In this document: positions 16,625 to 25,603 of the stretch, in pieces
Position numbering within the stretch: position 1 is the first letter of the stretch
Layout: the number at the start of each line of letters is the position of its first letter
Assembly: GCF_013423485.1 (NCBI RefSeq)
Contig: NZ_JABFFR010000011.1
Span: 124,001 to 188,000 of the forward strand
DNA length: 64,000 nt
Direction of reading: 5' to 3'
DNA from: Azospirillum oleiclasticum
GTDB taxonomy: Bacteria > Pseudomonadota > Alphaproteobacteria > Azospirillales > Azospirillaceae
Program-made: the position numbers and the translations under genes
Notes under the pieces: generated by a model
Seen by the model: the letters and a program-made list of their open reading frames with translations, nothing else
What the model was told of the DNA's origin: nothing
Databases searched by the model: none

Positions 16625-17487
16625 CGGGCGCCCCCGACGAGGCCCTGCGGGCGCAGCGCCAGAACCGTGATGAAGACGAGGAACAGGACGAGGTTCTGGA
16701 GCTGCACCGGGAAGGCCATGGCGGACAGCGACTGGATGATCCCCACCGCCTGCCCGCCGACGATGGCCCCCGCCACGCTGCCCAGCCCGCCCAGCACCAC
16801 CACGGTGAACATCAGCACCACGAACTGCGCGCCGACCGTGGGGTGCACCGTGAAGTAGGGCAGGATCACCGCCCCGCCGAAGGCGGTGAGCCCGACCCCG
16901 AGCCCGAAGGCGATGCGCCGCATGCGGTCGGCGTCGATGCCCATCAGGCTGGCGGCCATGCCGTCCTGCGCCGTCGCCCGCATGGCGCGGCCGTACCAGC
17001 TCCGGTTCATGAAGAGCCAGAGGGCGAGGCCGGACACCACGGACATCAGGAAGGCCGCCAGATACGGCACGCTGATGAAGAGATCCCCCAGCCGCAGGGC
17101 GGAGGTCTGGTAAGGGGTGGTGACCGAGCGGAACTGCGAGCCGAAGCCGAGCAGAGCCGCGTTCTCGATGACGATCAGCAGGCCGACGGTCAGGAAGATC
17201 TGCGCCACCGGTGGTGCCCGCAGCACGCGCCGGATCAGCGTGTGCTGCACCACGCAGCCGAGCGCGAACACCACCGCGAAGGCGATCACGGAGCCGATCA
17301 GCGGATCGAGCCCAAGCCACGCCCAGGCCAGATACCCCACGAACATGCCCAGCATCAGGAACTCCGCCTGCGCGAAGTTCACGATGCCCATCACGCCGAA
17401 CACCAGGGTCAGCCCGATCGACACGACCGCGTACACGCCACCGATCAGAATCCCGTCGACAAGTGCCTGGATGACGACCACGATCAT
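16621..17487 (-). CDS. livH: Branched-chain-type ABC transporter permease LivH
   Basis: Predicted 288-residue inner-membrane permease. LivH motifs include GGVYAVVSIGLTLVFGVMGI (about 16-35), NFAQAEFLMLGMF, RAMRATAQDGMAASLMGID near 170 and the C-terminal RPQGLVGG. It follows livK by 28 bases and overlaps livM by four bases. Together with LivM it forms the translocation path; eight transmembrane helices are expected. Confidence 0.94.
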   Translation of the reverse strand: MIVVVIQALVDGILIGGVYAVVSIGLTLVFGVMGIVNFAQAEFLMLGMFVGYLAWAWLGLDPLIGSVIAFAVVFALGCVVQHTLIRRVLRAPPVAQIFLTVGLLIVIENAALLGFGSQFRSVTTPYQTSALRLGDLFISVPYLAAFLMSVVSGLALWLFMNRSWYGRAMRATAQDGMAASLMGIDADRMRRIAFGLGVGLTAFGGAVILPYFTVHPTVGAQFVVLMFTVVVLGGLGSVAGAIVGGQAVGIIQSLSAMAFPVQLQNLVLFLVFITVLALRPQGLVGGAR

Positions 17488-17515
17488 TCTCCCGAAGCGA
17501 GCAGTGCCCGTGATC

Positions 17516-18751
17516 TCAGGCCGTCCAGATCGGCTTCTTCTTCGCGTACTTGGACGGGCCGACGGTGACGAGGTCGTCGCCCTGCCATTGCACCATCAGG
17601 GGCTCGGACAGGGTGTTGAGGCCGGTCTGGTCGAACTTGACGGCCCCGCCGGTCATCGCCTTCGCCCAACCCTGGTCGAAGCGGGTGGTGTGGAGGGTGT
17701 CGCGGATGGCGGCCGGGTCGGCCTTCCCGCTCGTCTCGATCGCCTGGACCAGCACCGACAGGCAGACCGCGTGTTCCAGCGCCTCGTGGGTCATGAAGTA
17801 GCCGTGGCGCTGCCGGAACTCGGCCGTGAGCTCCGGGGCGAGGTCGTGGCTGCCCGGGGCGATGGAGAGCACGCCCTCCGCGAACTCGCCGAGGCCCTGC
17901 TTGAAGTCCGGGATGATGTAGCCGCCGGCCCCGCCGATCACCGGGATGCCGATGCGCTGCTGGCGCATCGAGCGGATGATCTGCAGCCCGTCGTTCAGGT
18001 AGGAGGCGGGGAACACGGCCTGCGCGTCGGCCCCGCGCAGCTTGTTGATCAGCGGCGTGACGTCGGTGATGCCGAGCGGGTAGGCCTCGTCCATCACGAT
18101 GGTGATTCCGGTCTGCTTGGCCGTCTCGCGAATGCCCGCCGCCTGCGAGGTCCCGTAGGCGGTGTCCTCGTACATGATGGCGACGCGCTGGAGCGTCTGG
18201 CCGGCGTCCTTGGCGATCTCGGCCGTCTCGGTGAGCTGGGCGCGGCCGAGGGTGGATGCCTTGGCGACCACCTGGAAGATGTTCTTGAAGCCGCGGCTGG
18301 TGATCTGGTCCGAGAAGGACATGGTCAGCAGCGGAATGTCGCGGCGCTCCGTCACTTCCGACAACGCGATGCTGAGCGAGGAGGCGTAGGCGCCGAGGAT
18401 CGCCACCACGCTGTTCTGGGTGATCAGCCGCTGCCCGACGGTGGCGGCGGTGGTCGGGGTCGAGGTGGAGTCGGCCACCACCAGGTTGATGGGCGCCCCA
18501 CCCAGCGCCTTGATGCCTCCCGCCTTGTTGATCTGTTCGGCGGCCAGCTCGATTCCGCGCAGGGAATTCACGCCGAACTGCGCGTTTGCGCCCGAGAGCG
18601 GCAGCACGACACCGACGTTGACCGGCCCCTTCTGCGCGTAGGCGAGCCGGGCGATGAACGGCATGGCCACCGCCGCGCCGCCAAGTTGCAGGGCGGCACG
18701 GCGGGTCGGCCGCAGAAGCCGCGGGCCGCGGTGGTCGGAACGCTTGTCCAT
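17516..18751 (-). CDS. Liv-type ABC transporter substrate-binding protein with Tat-like signal
   Basis: Predicted 411-residue periplasmic binding protein of the LivK/AmiC-like (Peripla_BP_6) type. The N-terminus carries an RR-x-x-L twin-arginine-like motif (PTRRAALQLGG) before the hydrophobic stretch ending in ARLAYAQ. The mature domain starts GPVNVGVVLPLSG and includes GGIKALGGAPINLVVADS, typical of the family. The ATG at 18751 follows GGGGAGGAAACC. It is the first gene of the 12-gene minus-strand operon and faces the divergent SDR gene across a 301-base AT-richer gap that should contain its promoter. Confidence 0.92.
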   Translation of the reverse strand: MDKRSDHRGPRLLRPTRRAALQLGGAAVAMPFIARLAYAQKGPVNVGVVLPLSGANAQFGVNSLRGIELAAEQINKAGGIKALGGAPINLVVADSTSTPTTAATVGQRLITQNSVVAILGAYASSLSIALSEVTERRDIPLLTMSFSDQITSRGFKNIFQVVAKASTLGRAQLTETAEIAKDAGQTLQRVAIMYEDTAYGTSQAAGIRETAKQTGITIVMDEAYPLGITDVTPLINKLRGADAQAVFPASYLNDGLQIIRSMRQQRIGIPVIGGAGGYIIPDFKQGLGEFAEGVLSIAPGSHDLAPELTAEFRQRHGYFMTHEALEHAVCLSVLVQAIETSGKADPAAIRDTLHTTRFDQGWAKAMTGGAVKFDQTGLNTLSEPLMVQWQGDDLVTVGPSKYAKKKPIWTA

Positions 18752-19052
18752 GGTTTCCTCCCCTTGTCCTTGTTTGGACGCGGCGACCGGCATCAGGTGA
18801 CGGCCACCACGGTGGAACTCGACTCACCGTCGACCTTCGTCGCCGGTTATGAAATCCCGTCACCTGTGCAAGACGACCTCATTTAATAATAAATACTACA
18901 ACCAATTCCCTTCACAGACCAGGATAACGGCCCGTGTGTTTGCTCATTATTATAGACATGTCTTTAAGGTTAGGCAAGACATGCCATGGAGACTTGGTGT
19001 AATGTAATCTTGTCGCGAACTTCTTCTTTCGTGTTGATTGGAGGCAAGGAAC
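18752..19052. promoter_or_regulatory. Divergent promoter region between livK and the SDR gene
   Basis: This 301-base gap has no gene. Its middle (about 18883-18970) is far richer in A and T than the surrounding coding DNA, with runs such as TTTAATAATAAATACTAC near 18890, and probably holds the two divergent promoters. A perfect 10-bp palindrome AGACATGTCT lies at 18954-18963, and its half AGACATG recurs at 18977-18983, 23 bases on, within a GGCA-N5-TGCC dyad (18973-18985). These repeats are the best operator candidates; no regulator gene is adjacent. Confidence 0.55.
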
Positions 19053-19796
19053 ATGAGTGATACTGCACAGCCTGAAGTCGTGCTGCTCACCGGCGCCGCC
19101 GGGGGCATGGGAACCGCCATCGCGGAGGCGCTGGTGGCGAGCGGGCGGAAGGTCGTTCTGGCCGACCGCGAGGAGGCGGCGGTCCGGGATCTCGCCGCCC
19201 GACTCGGCGACCGCGCCGTAGCGCTGGTGCTCGATATCACCGACGACAGGGCCGTCGATGCGTGCGTCGATGCCCTGCCCGACGGGTTCCGGCCGATCGA
19301 CACGCTGATCAACAACGCCGGGCACGACATCGGCGGCCGCAAGCGCTTCGACCTCGGGTCGGCGGACGACTGGTCGAACATCATCCGCACCAACCTGATG
19401 GGTCTGATGCGGGTGACCCGCGCGGTGCTGCCCAGCATGGTCGCCCGCGACAAGGGGCACATCGTCAACATGAGCTCCATCAACGCGGTGCGGATCGTGC
19501 CGGACATGGCACCCTATTCCGCCAGCAAGGCCGGCGTCCGCATGTTCACCGAAACCATCCGCGGCGAGCTGGCGGAGACCGCGGTGCGGGTGACCGAGGT
19601 CCTTCCGGGCCTCACCCGCACCGGCATCATCTCCCGCCGCTACCGCGGCGACGAGGAACAGACCCGGGCCTATTTCGAGCAGTTCCGCATGGCGCTCGAC
19701 CCCGCCGATGTGGCCCGCTGCATCCTGTTCGCGCTCGACCAGCCGCCCCATGTCCAGATCGCCGAAATCACCGTGCTGCCGTTGAACCGCTGGTGA
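19053..19796 (+). CDS. Short-chain dehydrogenase/reductase
   Basis: Predicted 247-residue NAD(P)-dependent SDR. The glycine-rich motif TGAAGGMG is at residues 13-20, INNAG at 86-90, Ser141/142 lie in NMSSINAV, and the catalytic Tyr155-x3-Lys159 is in YSASK. All catalytic residues are present. The ATG at 19053 is preceded by GGAGGCAAGGAAC, a good ribosome site. The gene is divergent from the livK-led operon and convergent with the aldehyde dehydrogenase gene; a hairpin separates it from the latter. Substrate unknown; by context it probably oxidises or reduces an intermediate of the neighbouring pathway. Confidence 0.92.
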   Translation: MSDTAQPEVVLLTGAAGGMGTAIAEALVASGRKVVLADREEAAVRDLAARLGDRAVALVLDITDDRAVDACVDALPDGFRPIDTLINNAGHDIGGRKRFDLGSADDWSNIIRTNLMGLMRVTRAVLPSMVARDKGHIVNMSSINAVRIVPDMAPYSASKAGVRMFTETIRGELAETAVRVTEVLPGLTRTGIISRRYRGDEEQTRAYFEQFRMALDPADVARCILFALDQPPHVQIAEITVLPLNRW

Positions 19797-19806
19797 ACGC
19801 ACCGCC

Positions 19807-19831
19807 ACGGCGCCCGCCCGGCGGGCGCCGT
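19807..19831. terminator. GC-rich hairpin between SDR and aldehyde dehydrogenase genes
   Basis: ACGGCGCCCGCC (19807-19818) pairs with GGCGGGCGCCGT (19820-19831). Allowing a real loop, this gives about ten base pairs with a five-base loop. It occupies the whole gap between the convergent SDR and aldehyde dehydrogenase stops. There is no T-run on either side. Confidence 0.6.
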
Positions 19832-21310
19832 TCAGCGCATGACGAAGGGGTTCGGCACGTTGCCGCTGGTGTCGATCCACACGCTTTTCTCCTGCAGGTA
19901 TTCACGGATCGCGGTCAGCCCGCTTTCCCGGCCGATCCCGGAGCGCTTGTAGCCGCCGAAGGGCGACATGTAGCTGACGGCCCGGTAGGTGTTGACCCAC
20001 ACGGTGCCGGCCTCCAGCCGCTGCGACATGGACAGCGCGCGGTTGATGCTCTGCGTCCACACGCCGGCGGCCAGCCCGAACATCGTCCCGTTGGCGATCT
20101 CCACCGCCTCGTCGTCGCTGTCGAAGCGGATGACGGAGAGGACGGGGCCGAACACCTCCTCCTGCGCGATGCGCATGTCGGGGCGCACGTCGGTGAAGAT
20201 GGTGGGCTCCACGAACCAGCCGGAGCCGCACTCCGGCCGGCTGGCGGGTCCTCCGCCCAGCACGCAGCGGGCCCCCTCCTCCTTGGCGATGCGGATGTAG
20301 TCGAGCACCTTCTGGTACTGCGGCCGCGTGGTCACCGGGCCGACCTGCGTCGTCTCCTCCGCCGGGTCGCCCATCCGCGCGGTGCGGGCAAGGTCCAGAA
20401 GGCGCTCCATGAAGCGGTCGTAGACCGAGGCGTGGACCAGGGCGCGCGACCCGGCGATGCAGGTCTGGCCGGTCGCCGCGAAGATGCCGGAGACCACGCC
20501 CTTGACCGCGTCGTCGATCACCGCGTCCTCGAAGACGATGTTCGCCGACTTGCCGCCCAGCTCCAGCGTCACCGGCTTGATCGAGCGGGCGGCCAGCTCA
20601 TAGACGCTCTGCCCGGTGCGGTCGCCGCCGGTGAAGGCGACCTTGGCGACCGCGGGATGCTCGACCAAGGCGCCGCCGATCTCGTTGCCGAAGCCGGTGA
20701 CGATGTTGACGACGCCGGGCGGAAAGCCCGCCTTCTCGAACAGCCGCCCGAACTCCAGCGCCGACACGGAGGAGAACTCCGACGGCTTCCACACGATGGT
20801 GTTGCCCGCGGCCAGTGCCGGTGCAAGCTTCCAGGTCGCCAGCATCAGCGGCGAGTTCCAGGGCGTGATGGCGGCCACAACCCCCAGCGGCTCCTCGCGC
20901 GTGAAGTTGAAGACGCCGGGCTTGTCGATGGGGATGACGCGCCCCTCGATCTTGTCCGCCAGCCCGCCGAAGTAATGGAACCATTGCGGCACGTAGCGGA
21001 GCTGGCCGCGCATCTCGGTGATCAGCTTGCCGTTGTCCCGCGTCTCCAGCTCGGCCAGACGGTCGGCCTCCTCCGCGACCAGATCGGCGAAGCGGCGCAG
21101 CAGCAGGCCGCGGGCGCTGGCGCTCAGGCCACGCCACGCCGGCGACACGAAGGCCCGGCGGGCGGCCCGGACAGCGCGGTCCACGTCCTCCGGTGTCGCC
21201 CGCGGCACCCGTGCCCACGCGGCCCCGAGATAGGGATTCTCGGATTCGAAGGTGCCGCCCCCGGTCGCGTCGACCCACGCGCCATCGATCAGCATCTGGT
21301 AGTCGTTCAC
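19832..21310 (-). CDS. Aldehyde dehydrogenase
   Basis: Predicted 492-residue NAD(P)-dependent aldehyde dehydrogenase. Conserved residues are visible: Asn151 in PWNSP, Glu250 in LELGGKSANIV and the nucleophile Cys284 in ATGQTCIAGSR, with FTGG near 227 in the cofactor pocket. The length is standard. It resembles DhaS/BetB-like or hydroxymuconic-semialdehyde-type members; the family does not fix the substrate. It is the last gene of the minus-strand module that starts at 28430 and follows the CMD-like gene by 61 bases. It likely oxidises an aldehyde intermediate to an acid. Confidence 0.94.
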   Translation of the reverse strand: MNDYQMLIDGAWVDATGGGTFESENPYLGAAWARVPRATPEDVDRAVRAARRAFVSPAWRGLSASARGLLLRRFADLVAEEADRLAELETRDNGKLITEMRGQLRYVPQWFHYFGGLADKIEGRVIPIDKPGVFNFTREEPLGVVAAITPWNSPLMLATWKLAPALAAGNTIVWKPSEFSSVSALEFGRLFEKAGFPPGVVNIVTGFGNEIGGALVEHPAVAKVAFTGGDRTGQSVYELAARSIKPVTLELGGKSANIVFEDAVIDDAVKGVVSGIFAATGQTCIAGSRALVHASVYDRFMERLLDLARTARMGDPAEETTQVGPVTTRPQYQKVLDYIRIAKEEGARCVLGGGPASRPECGSGWFVEPTIFTDVRPDMRIAQEEVFGPVLSVIRFDSDDEAVEIANGTMFGLAAGVWTQSINRALSMSQRLEAGTVWVNTYRAVSYMSPFGGYKRSGIGRESGLTAIREYLQEKSVWIDTSGNVPNPFVMR

Positions 21311-21371
21311 GGCTTCCCCTCCCCCTCGACCTTCCGCCGGCTGGCGCCGTCGCCGGCGCCAGCCGTCATGG

Positions 21372-21755
21372 TCACGCGGTCTTGTCGAATTCGGCGAAGA
21401 CCTCGCGGGCGATGCGGAAGGAGTCGACGCCCGCGGGCACCCCGCAGTAGATGGCCACCTGCAGGAAAACCTCGCGGATCTCCTCCTTGGTGACGCCGTT
21501 CCTCAGGGCACCGGCGATGTGCATGCGCAGCTCGTGCGGCCGGTTCAGCGCGCTGATCATCGCGAGGTTCAGCATGCTGCGCGTCTTGCGCGGCAGCTCC
21601 TCGCGGCCCCACACATAGCCCCAGCAATATTCCGTGGTCAGTTCCTGCATCGGCCGGTTGAAATCGTCGGCGGAGGCAAAGGATTTTTCGACAAATTCCT
21701 TGCCCAGGACCGACTTGCGGATCTCCAGGCCACGGTCGAACACTTCGTTGCTCAT
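21372..21755 (-). CDS. Carboxymuconolactone decarboxylase family protein
   Basis: Predicted 127-residue all-helical protein of the CMD/AhpD-like fold. It resembles the PcaC-type branch (MQELTTEYCWGYVWGR, then LNLAMISALNRPHELRMH), which in the protocatechuate pathway decarboxylates 4-carboxymuconolactone. A CxxC redox pair of AhpD is not present, which favours the decarboxylase-like group. The ATG at 21755 (MSNEVFDRG) is chosen over an upstream frame of 15 extra residues. It lies between livK and the aldehyde dehydrogenase gene in the same operon. Confidence 0.88.
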   Translation of the reverse strand: MSNEVFDRGLEIRKSVLGKEFVEKSFASADDFNRPMQELTTEYCWGYVWGREELPRKTRSMLNLAMISALNRPHELRMHIAGALRNGVTKEEIREVFLQVAIYCGVPAGVDSFRIAREVFAEFDKTA

Positions 21756-21837
21756 ATTGGTCTCCGGTTTTGGAACGATGCTTGGACGGTGGTGAACCAT
21801 GTGTGGGGCGACCGGCGGCGAAGGCCGCAGAGCGCCG

Positions 21838-23082
21838 TCACTTCTTCGGCCAGAACGGCTCCGACAGGGCCAGTTCCGACGGGTAGACGGTGACCGGGGT
21901 GCCCTTCTGCCACTGGACGATGGTGAGGCCGGCGCCGACGCGACGCCCCTTGCCGTCGAACTGCATGCGGCCGCCGGGGAAATAGGCCGTCGGGCCGCCG
22001 GTCATGTCCATGGCGCGCAGGGTCTGGGCGACCGCCTCGCGGTCCGCCTTCCCGGCCTTTTCAAGCGCTTCCTTGATGATCCACATGTCGCCGTAGGTCG
22101 AGATGGCGTTCTGGGTCATCCAGGGTTCGTTGTAGCGGGACTTCAGCTCCGCCATCAGCGCCTCGTGCCCCTTGGAGCCCCAGTTGGCGACCACCGTCAT
22201 GACCCCGTCGAGCAGCGCCGGGCTCATGGTCTTCAGCAGGTCGGGCTCGGCGATGGCGATGCCGAAGGAGATGGTGGGCACCCGCCCCTGCCCCAGCCCG
22301 AACTCGTTCATCTTCTCCAGCACCAGCTTGGCGTCGGAGATCACGGTGGGCAGGAAGAACAGCAGGTCGGGGCGGGCGGAGCGCACGCGCTGGACCAGCG
22401 GGGTGGCGTCGGCCAGCGGCGGGGTGAAGGTCTCGTCCACCACCAGCTCGATGCCCAGCTCCTTGAGCAGCCGTTCCTTCATCGGCTTGACCGAGGAGAC
22501 CGACGCCGCGGTGTTGTCGGTGATGATGGCGACCGACTTCGGCCGCTTGCCCGACGCCTTCTCCGCCAGCTTGACGATCTCCGGCAGCGACTGCTCGGCC
22601 TGCGAGGCGGCGGTCGCGGAGGTCTGGAAGACGTACTTGAAGCCACGCTCGGTGATGAGGTCGGAGTAGGAGAGTGTGAGCACCGGCAGGTTCACGCGCT
22701 CGGTCACCTCGGTGACCGCCAGCGTGAAGGAGCTGAGATAGGCGGCACTGGCCGCCACCATGTCCTTCTCCTCGGCCACCATGCGCTGGGCGGCGTTCTT
22801 CGCCTTCTCCGTGCTGTCGCCGGAATCGATCGCCACCAGCTTCAGCTTGGCGCCGCCCAGCGCCTTGATGCCGCCCTGCGCGTTGATGTGGTCGACCGCC
22901 ATCTCCGCACCCATCCGCATGACCTGGCCGGGGCGGGCGTAGATGCCGGACATCGGCACCAGCAGCCCGACCTTCACCTCGGCCGGCTGCTGCGCCAACA
23001 CCGGCGGCGCGGTGAGGCCCATGGCGATGGTGCCCGCCAGCAGGAGCCCGCTCAACCCCAACCCTGTCTTCCGTGGTCCCAT
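21838..23082 (-). CDS. Liv-type ABC transporter substrate-binding protein
   Basis: Predicted 414-residue periplasmic binding protein of the LivK-like Peripla_BP_6 family. An N-terminal signal peptide (hydrophobic from about residue 9, ending PPVLAQQ) precedes VKVGLLVPMSGIYARPG and GGIKALGGAKLKLVAIDS. It is related to the product of 17516-18751, but here the signal looks Sec-type. The ribosome site GGAGGAAACG is strong. It follows livF by 45 bases and supplies the specificity of the second Liv importer (21838-26568). Confidence 0.92.
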   Translation of the reverse strand: MGPRKTGLGLSGLLLAGTIAMGLTAPPVLAQQPAEVKVGLLVPMSGIYARPGQVMRMGAEMAVDHINAQGGIKALGGAKLKLVAIDSGDSTEKAKNAAQRMVAEEKDMVAASAAYLSSFTLAVTEVTERVNLPVLTLSYSDLITERGFKYVFQTSATAASQAEQSLPEIVKLAEKASGKRPKSVAIITDNTAASVSSVKPMKERLLKELGIELVVDETFTPPLADATPLVQRVRSARPDLLFFLPTVISDAKLVLEKMNEFGLGQGRVPTISFGIAIAEPDLLKTMSPALLDGVMTVVANWGSKGHEALMAELKSRYNEPWMTQNAISTYGDMWIIKEALEKAGKADREAVAQTLRAMDMTGGPTAYFPGGRMQFDGKGRRVGAGLTIVQWQKGTPVTVYPSELALSEPFWPKK

Positions 23083-23127
23083 GGTCGTTTCCTCCTTGTT
23101 CTTCGGTTCGTTGCAGCGTCCGCGGCC

Positions 23128-23835
23128 TCACATGCCGAGGTAGGCCTGCCGGACCCGGTCGTCGGCGCGCAGTTCCTGGTTGTCGCCCTCCAGCACCACG
23201 CGCCCGGCCTCCAGCACGTAGCTGTGGTCGGCGGATTCCAGCGCCTCCGCCACGCGCTGCTCGACCAGCAGGATGGTCAGCCGCGACTGGCGGCGGATCT
23301 CGATGAGGCGCTCGAAGATGAAGTCGGCGATGGCCGGCGCCAGCCCCATGGAGGGTTCGTCCAGCATCAGCAGCTTCGGGGCCGACGCGAGGCCGCGGCC
23401 GATGGCGACCATCTGCTGCTCGCCGCCGGACAGCGTGCCGGCCGGCTGGCCGCGCCGTTCGCCCAGCACCGGAAACCATTCCAGAATGCGTTCCAGCGTC
23501 TCCGCCCAGGCGATGCGCCCCGCCTCGGTGTAGGCGCCCATCTCCAGGTTCTCCATCACGGTGAGCGACGGGAAGACCTGCCGGCCCTCGGGGACGTGGG
23601 CGATGCCCAGGTGGGGCCGCCGGTGGGCCGGCACCGCCAGCAGGTCCACCCCGCCGAAGGTGATGGCCCCCGCCATCGGCGCCACCGTCCCGGAGATGGT
23701 CTTGAACAGCGTCGTCTTGCCGGCCCCGTTGGGACCGACGATGGCGACGAAGCGCCCCTCCTCGACCTCGATCGAGACGTCGTGCAGGACCGGGACGCCG
23801 GAATAGCCGGCGCTGAGCTGGGCGATCCTAAGCAT
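23128..23835 (-). CDS. livF: Branched-chain-type ABC transporter ATPase LivF (second copy)
   Basis: Predicted 235-residue ATPase. All motifs are canonical: Walker A GPNGAGKTT in the first 45 residues, HVPEGRQVFPSLTVMENL, signature LSGGEQQM, Walker B LLMLDEPSMGL and LLVEQR. It overlaps the 3' end of the fused livM-livG gene by 8 bases. It works with the ATPase half of the fusion protein as the second energiser of the importer. Confidence 0.94.
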   Translation of the reverse strand: MLRIAQLSAGYSGVPVLHDVSIEVEEGRFVAIVGPNGAGKTTLFKTISGTVAPMAGAITFGGVDLLAVPAHRRPHLGIAHVPEGRQVFPSLTVMENLEMGAYTEAGRIAWAETLERILEWFPVLGERRGQPAGTLSGGEQQMVAIGRGLASAPKLLMLDEPSMGLAPAIADFIFERLIEIRRQSRLTILLVEQRVAEALESADHSYVLEAGRVVLEGDNQELRADDRVRQAYLGM

Positions 23836-25603
23836 GGGCGGTCCATTTCTTGCCGAGATACGCCTCGATGACGCGCTCGTTGCGGGTGATGGAATCCGGG
23901 GTCCCCTCGGTCAGCACCGCGCCGTGGTCCAGCACGACGAAGCGGTCGACCAGCCGGACCATGGCCTGCATCGTGTGTTCGATGATCACGATGGTCATCG
24001 CCTCGTCGGCCAGCCGGCGGACCACCTCGATCACGTCGCCGACGTCGGCGTGGCCCAGCCCCGCCAGCGTCTCGTCGAGCAGCAGGATCTCCGGCTTGCC
24101 GGCGAGCGCGCGGGCCAGTTCCATCAGGCGGAGCTGCTTGGTGGTCAGCCCCCCCGCAACCCGGTCGGCGACGTCGGAAAGGCCGACACGCGCGATGGCG
24201 TCCGCCGCCAGCCGCCGCGCCTCCCCGTCGGTGGCCGCGCGGACGTAGGCGCCGATCACCACGTTCTCCGCCACGGTCATGCGGGCGAAGGGCCGCATCA
24301 CCTGGAAGGTCCGGCCGATGCCGGCCCGGCACAACACGTGCGGCTTGCGGCCGGCCATATCGGCGCCGTGCACCAGGACCCGCCCGGCGTCGGGCGTCAG
24401 GAAGCCGTTCAGCAGGTTGAACAGCGTCGTCTTGCCCGCCCCGTTGGGGCCGATGATCCCCAGGATTTCGCCGCGCCGCACCTCGAAGCCGACGTCGCGC
24501 ACGGCCCGCAGCCCGCCGAAGGACTTGGACACGCCGCGGACCTCCAGCACGACCGCGGTATCGGGCGGCGGGCGGCGCACCGGCAGGCGCTGGACGGTGC
24601 CGTCCACGGGGACCGGCGGCGCGGCGGCCGTACGCGCCGCGGCATCGGCCTTGGCGCGGCGGCCGAAGCGGTCGCGGAGCTTCCAGTAGATGCCCTCCGG
24701 TGCCACAAGGATGACCGCGACGATGGCGATGCCGTAGACGACTCCCTGGATGCCGGGCAGCATGCCGCCGAGTTCGGCGTGCAGGGTTTCGCTCACCGGG
24801 ATCAGGATCGTGGCGCCGATGATCGGACCCCAGACGGTGCCCACCCCGCCGAACATCGCCACCGTCAGCGCCTGCGCCGACACCAGCATGCCGAACACCG
24901 CGGCCGGCGTGACCACCAGCAGGATCACCGCGTAGAAGCCGCCGACGGCACCGGCGATGGCGCCGCTCAGCGTGATCGCCCGCAGCTTCCACGCCAGCGT
25001 GTCGATCCCGGCCGCCTCCGCCGCGGCCTCGTTCTGCTTGATGGCGAGCAGCGCCATGCCGAAGCGCGTGCGCTCCACCCAGCGCGTCACCGCGATGATG
25101 ACGATCAGCAGGCCCAGCGCCAGCCACGCGTACACCCGGCCGTCGCGGAATTGCATGTAGGCGGCCGGTGCCTCGCGCTCCATCGGCACCGACACCTCCT
25201 GCAGGCCCAGCCATTCGAAGACGTAGAGCAGCGCCAGCGGGTAGGCGAGCATGGCCAGCGCGAAGTAATGGCCGCGCAGGCGGAAGGTCGGCAGCCCGAC
25301 CAGCAGCCCCGCCGCCGCGCCCAGCACCCCCGACAGCGGGATGCCGATCCAGGGCGTCAGCCCGAGATGCACGTGGGCGAGCACCGTGCCGTAGGCGCCG
25401 AGCCCGAAGAAGGCCGCGTGCCCGAAGGAGACGAGGCCGGTGTAACCGCTCAGCAGGTTCCAGGACAGGCCGAGGCAGGCCCACACCAGGACCAGCGTCA
25501 GCATGAGCTGGTGGTAGGAGTTGTCGAGCAGCGTCGCGACCAGGCCGAAGACGGCGGCGATGGCGAGGACCGGGGCGAGGGAGCGGAGGACGGGCATGGT
25601 CAT
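23828..25603 (-). CDS. Fused LivM permease - LivG ATPase
   Basis: One continuous 591-residue frame encodes both a Liv-type permease and its ATPase. Residues about 1-315 are LivM-like (SGYTGLVSFGHAAFFGLGAY, RGHYFALAMLAYPLAL, and a C-terminal APEGIYWKLRDRFGRR). An alanine/proline-rich linker follows (about 316-345). The rest is a LivG domain with Walker A IGPNGAGKTTLFN, a divergent signature LTTKQLRLMELARAL and Walker B ILLLDETLAGL. The start overlaps livH by four bases. Such fusions are known in this family and fix a one-to-one ratio of permease and ATPase; in the other Liv operon of this window the two are separate genes. Confidence 0.92.
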   Translation of the reverse strand: MTMPVLRSLAPVLAIAAVFGLVATLLDNSYHQLMLTLVLVWACLGLSWNLLSGYTGLVSFGHAAFFGLGAYGTVLAHVHLGLTPWIGIPLSGVLGAAAGLLVGLPTFRLRGHYFALAMLAYPLALLYVFEWLGLQEVSVPMEREAPAAYMQFRDGRVYAWLALGLLIVIIAVTRWVERTRFGMALLAIKQNEAAAEAAGIDTLAWKLRAITLSGAIAGAVGGFYAVILLVVTPAAVFGMLVSAQALTVAMFGGVGTVWGPIIGATILIPVSETLHAELGGMLPGIQGVVYGIAIVAVILVAPEGIYWKLRDRFGRRAKADAAARTAAAPPVPVDGTVQRLPVRRPPPDTAVVLEVRGVSKSFGGLRAVRDVGFEVRRGEILGIIGPNGAGKTTLFNLLNGFLTPDAGRVLVHGADMAGRKPHVLCRAGIGRTFQVMRPFARMTVAENVVIGAYVRAATDGEARRLAADAIARVGLSDVADRVAGGLTTKQLRLMELARALAGKPEILLLDETLAGLGHADVGDVIEVVRRLADEAMTIVIIEHTMQAMVRLVDRFVVLDHGAVLTEGTPDSITRNERVIEAYLGKKWTAHA

